NCBI GenBank assembly: GCA_020847355.1
Contig: JADLCG010000279.1
Location: 1 to 6,989, forward strand
DNA from: Anaerolineales bacterium
GTDB lineage: Bacteria; Chloroflexota; Anaerolineae; Anaerolineales; Villigracilaceae
Direction: 5' to 3'
DNA length: 6,989 bases
The notes under the pieces were generated by a model. It was not told the origin of the DNA, ran no database searches, and saw nothing but the letters and a program-made list of their open reading frames with translations. Made by a program: the position numbers and the translations under genes. Positions 6,813 to 6,989 of this stretch are shown here, one piece after another; the first letter of the stretch is position 1; the number at the start of each line of letters is the position of its first letter.

Positions 6813-6895
6813 CTGAATCAGGCTTGCCCTGCGTATGAGGCGCGAAATCTTCTCTAATTAACAGTCAGGTTCGGACAGGAGTTCGGACAGGGTAG
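6809..6895 (+). pseudogene. Possible remnant start of a third coupled gene (zinc-ribbon-like)
   Basis: GTG at 6809 overlaps the preceding TGA as GTGA and reads VTESGLPCV before TGA at 6836. Past that stop the same frame continues GAKSSLINSQVRTGVRTG to TAG at 6893. The words LPCV-stop-GAKSS resemble a CxxCGAK zinc-ribbon start with one codon lost and a Cys codon (TGC or TGT) changed to TGA. This may be a decayed gene or chance; the stretch is very short. Confidence 0.25.
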
Positions 6896-6989
6896 TGCAC
6901 CAAAGCAGTAAAGGTAGTCAAGGTCTGCTGGATGATGATTTCGAGTTGGTCGTTAGATAAGGTCAACTTCTGACGCAATAAAATAAACA
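6865..6989 (-). CDS. Possible 3' end of a convergent hypothetical gene, 5' end outside window
   Basis: A minus-strand frame enters from the right edge and reads about 40 codons to TGA at 6867-6865. It contains LLRQKLTLSNDQLEIIIQQTL and ends in HYPVRTPVRT. The middle looks like an amphipathic helix, which favours real coding, but no family is recognised. The ending comes from the 12-bp tandem repeat. An in-frame TTG at 6978 could even be a start. With so little sequence it may be non-coding. Confidence 0.3.
   Translation of the reverse strand, partial: FILLRQKLTLSNDQLEIIIQQTLTTFTALVHYPVRTPVRT
6869..6892 (+). repeat. 12-bp tandem duplication
   Basis: GTTCGGACAGGA (6869-6880) is followed directly by GTTCGGACAGGG (6881-6892), identical at 11 of 12 bases. 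The unit is four codons long, so it preserves frame on both strands, giving VRTGVRTG on plus and PVRTPVRT on minus. Confidence 0.85.

Larger units (their letters stand above)
6813..6989. other. Spacer after the zinc-ribbon gene, no firm gene
   Basis: These 177 bases hold only the weak items listed separately: the interrupted GTG frame, the tandem 12-mer and the minus-strand ORF tail. I see no clear intrinsic terminator for the PBP/zinc-ribbon pair here and no tRNA or other RNA gene. Confidence 0.5.

Noticed and set aside
6836..6838. In-frame TGA after GLPCV as a possible selenocysteine codon
   Set aside because: No convincing hairpin of SECIS type follows the TGA, the frame is very short, and the context fits a decayed Cys codon better.

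Overview
The window looks like a piece of a Chloroflexota (Anaerolineae-like) chromosome. This is an inference from three things: a class A penicillin-binding protein with a Thr/Pro-rich 'TPTPT' tail, an intergenic palindrome built from ACGCGGAT-type words of a kind I associate with such genomes, and moderate GC content with weak Shine-Dalgarno use. No rRNA or marker gene is present to prove it.

Layout. (1) Positions 1-2312, minus strand: one uninterrupted reading frame of 770 complete codons that runs off the left edge. It encodes a large cytoplasmic (alpha/alpha)6-barrel glycoside hydrolase resembling GH63/trehalase-like enzymes, with a beta-rich stretch inserted in the barrel. (2) Positions 2313-2420: a compact divergent control region. 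The minus-strand promoter is near consensus and places the transcription start at the ATG, predicting a leaderless mRNA. An almost overlapping plus-strand -10 box serves the other side. (3) Positions 2421-2873, plus: a stand-alone MaoC-type (R)-hydratase. (4) Positions 2871-3002: a long imperfect palindrome with 19-bp inverted ends and flanking TA, probably a small non-autonomous mobile element that also contains a terminator-like hairpin. (5) Positions 3052-6102, plus: a 1016-residue bifunctional peptidoglycan glycosyltransferase/transpeptidase. (6) Positions 6099-6812, plus: a zinc-ribbon protein with a LamG-like beta-sandwich, coupled to the PBP gene by an ATGA overlap. (7) Positions 6813-6989: a GTGA-overlapping start of a possible third operon gene that stops after nine codons, a 12-bp tandem duplication, and the tail of a possible minus-strand ORF running off the right edge.

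The genes do not form one obvious pathway. The glycosidase and the hydratase share a promoter region but point apart. The PBP and the zinc-ribbon protein form a translationally coupled pair that probably belongs to the cell-envelope programme. The best leads for new biology are the mobile-element-like palindrome that reconstructs a TAA stop when removed, the leaderless/overlapping divergent promoter, the glycosidase insertion, and the zinc-ribbon/LamG partner of the PBP with its broken downstream neighbour.
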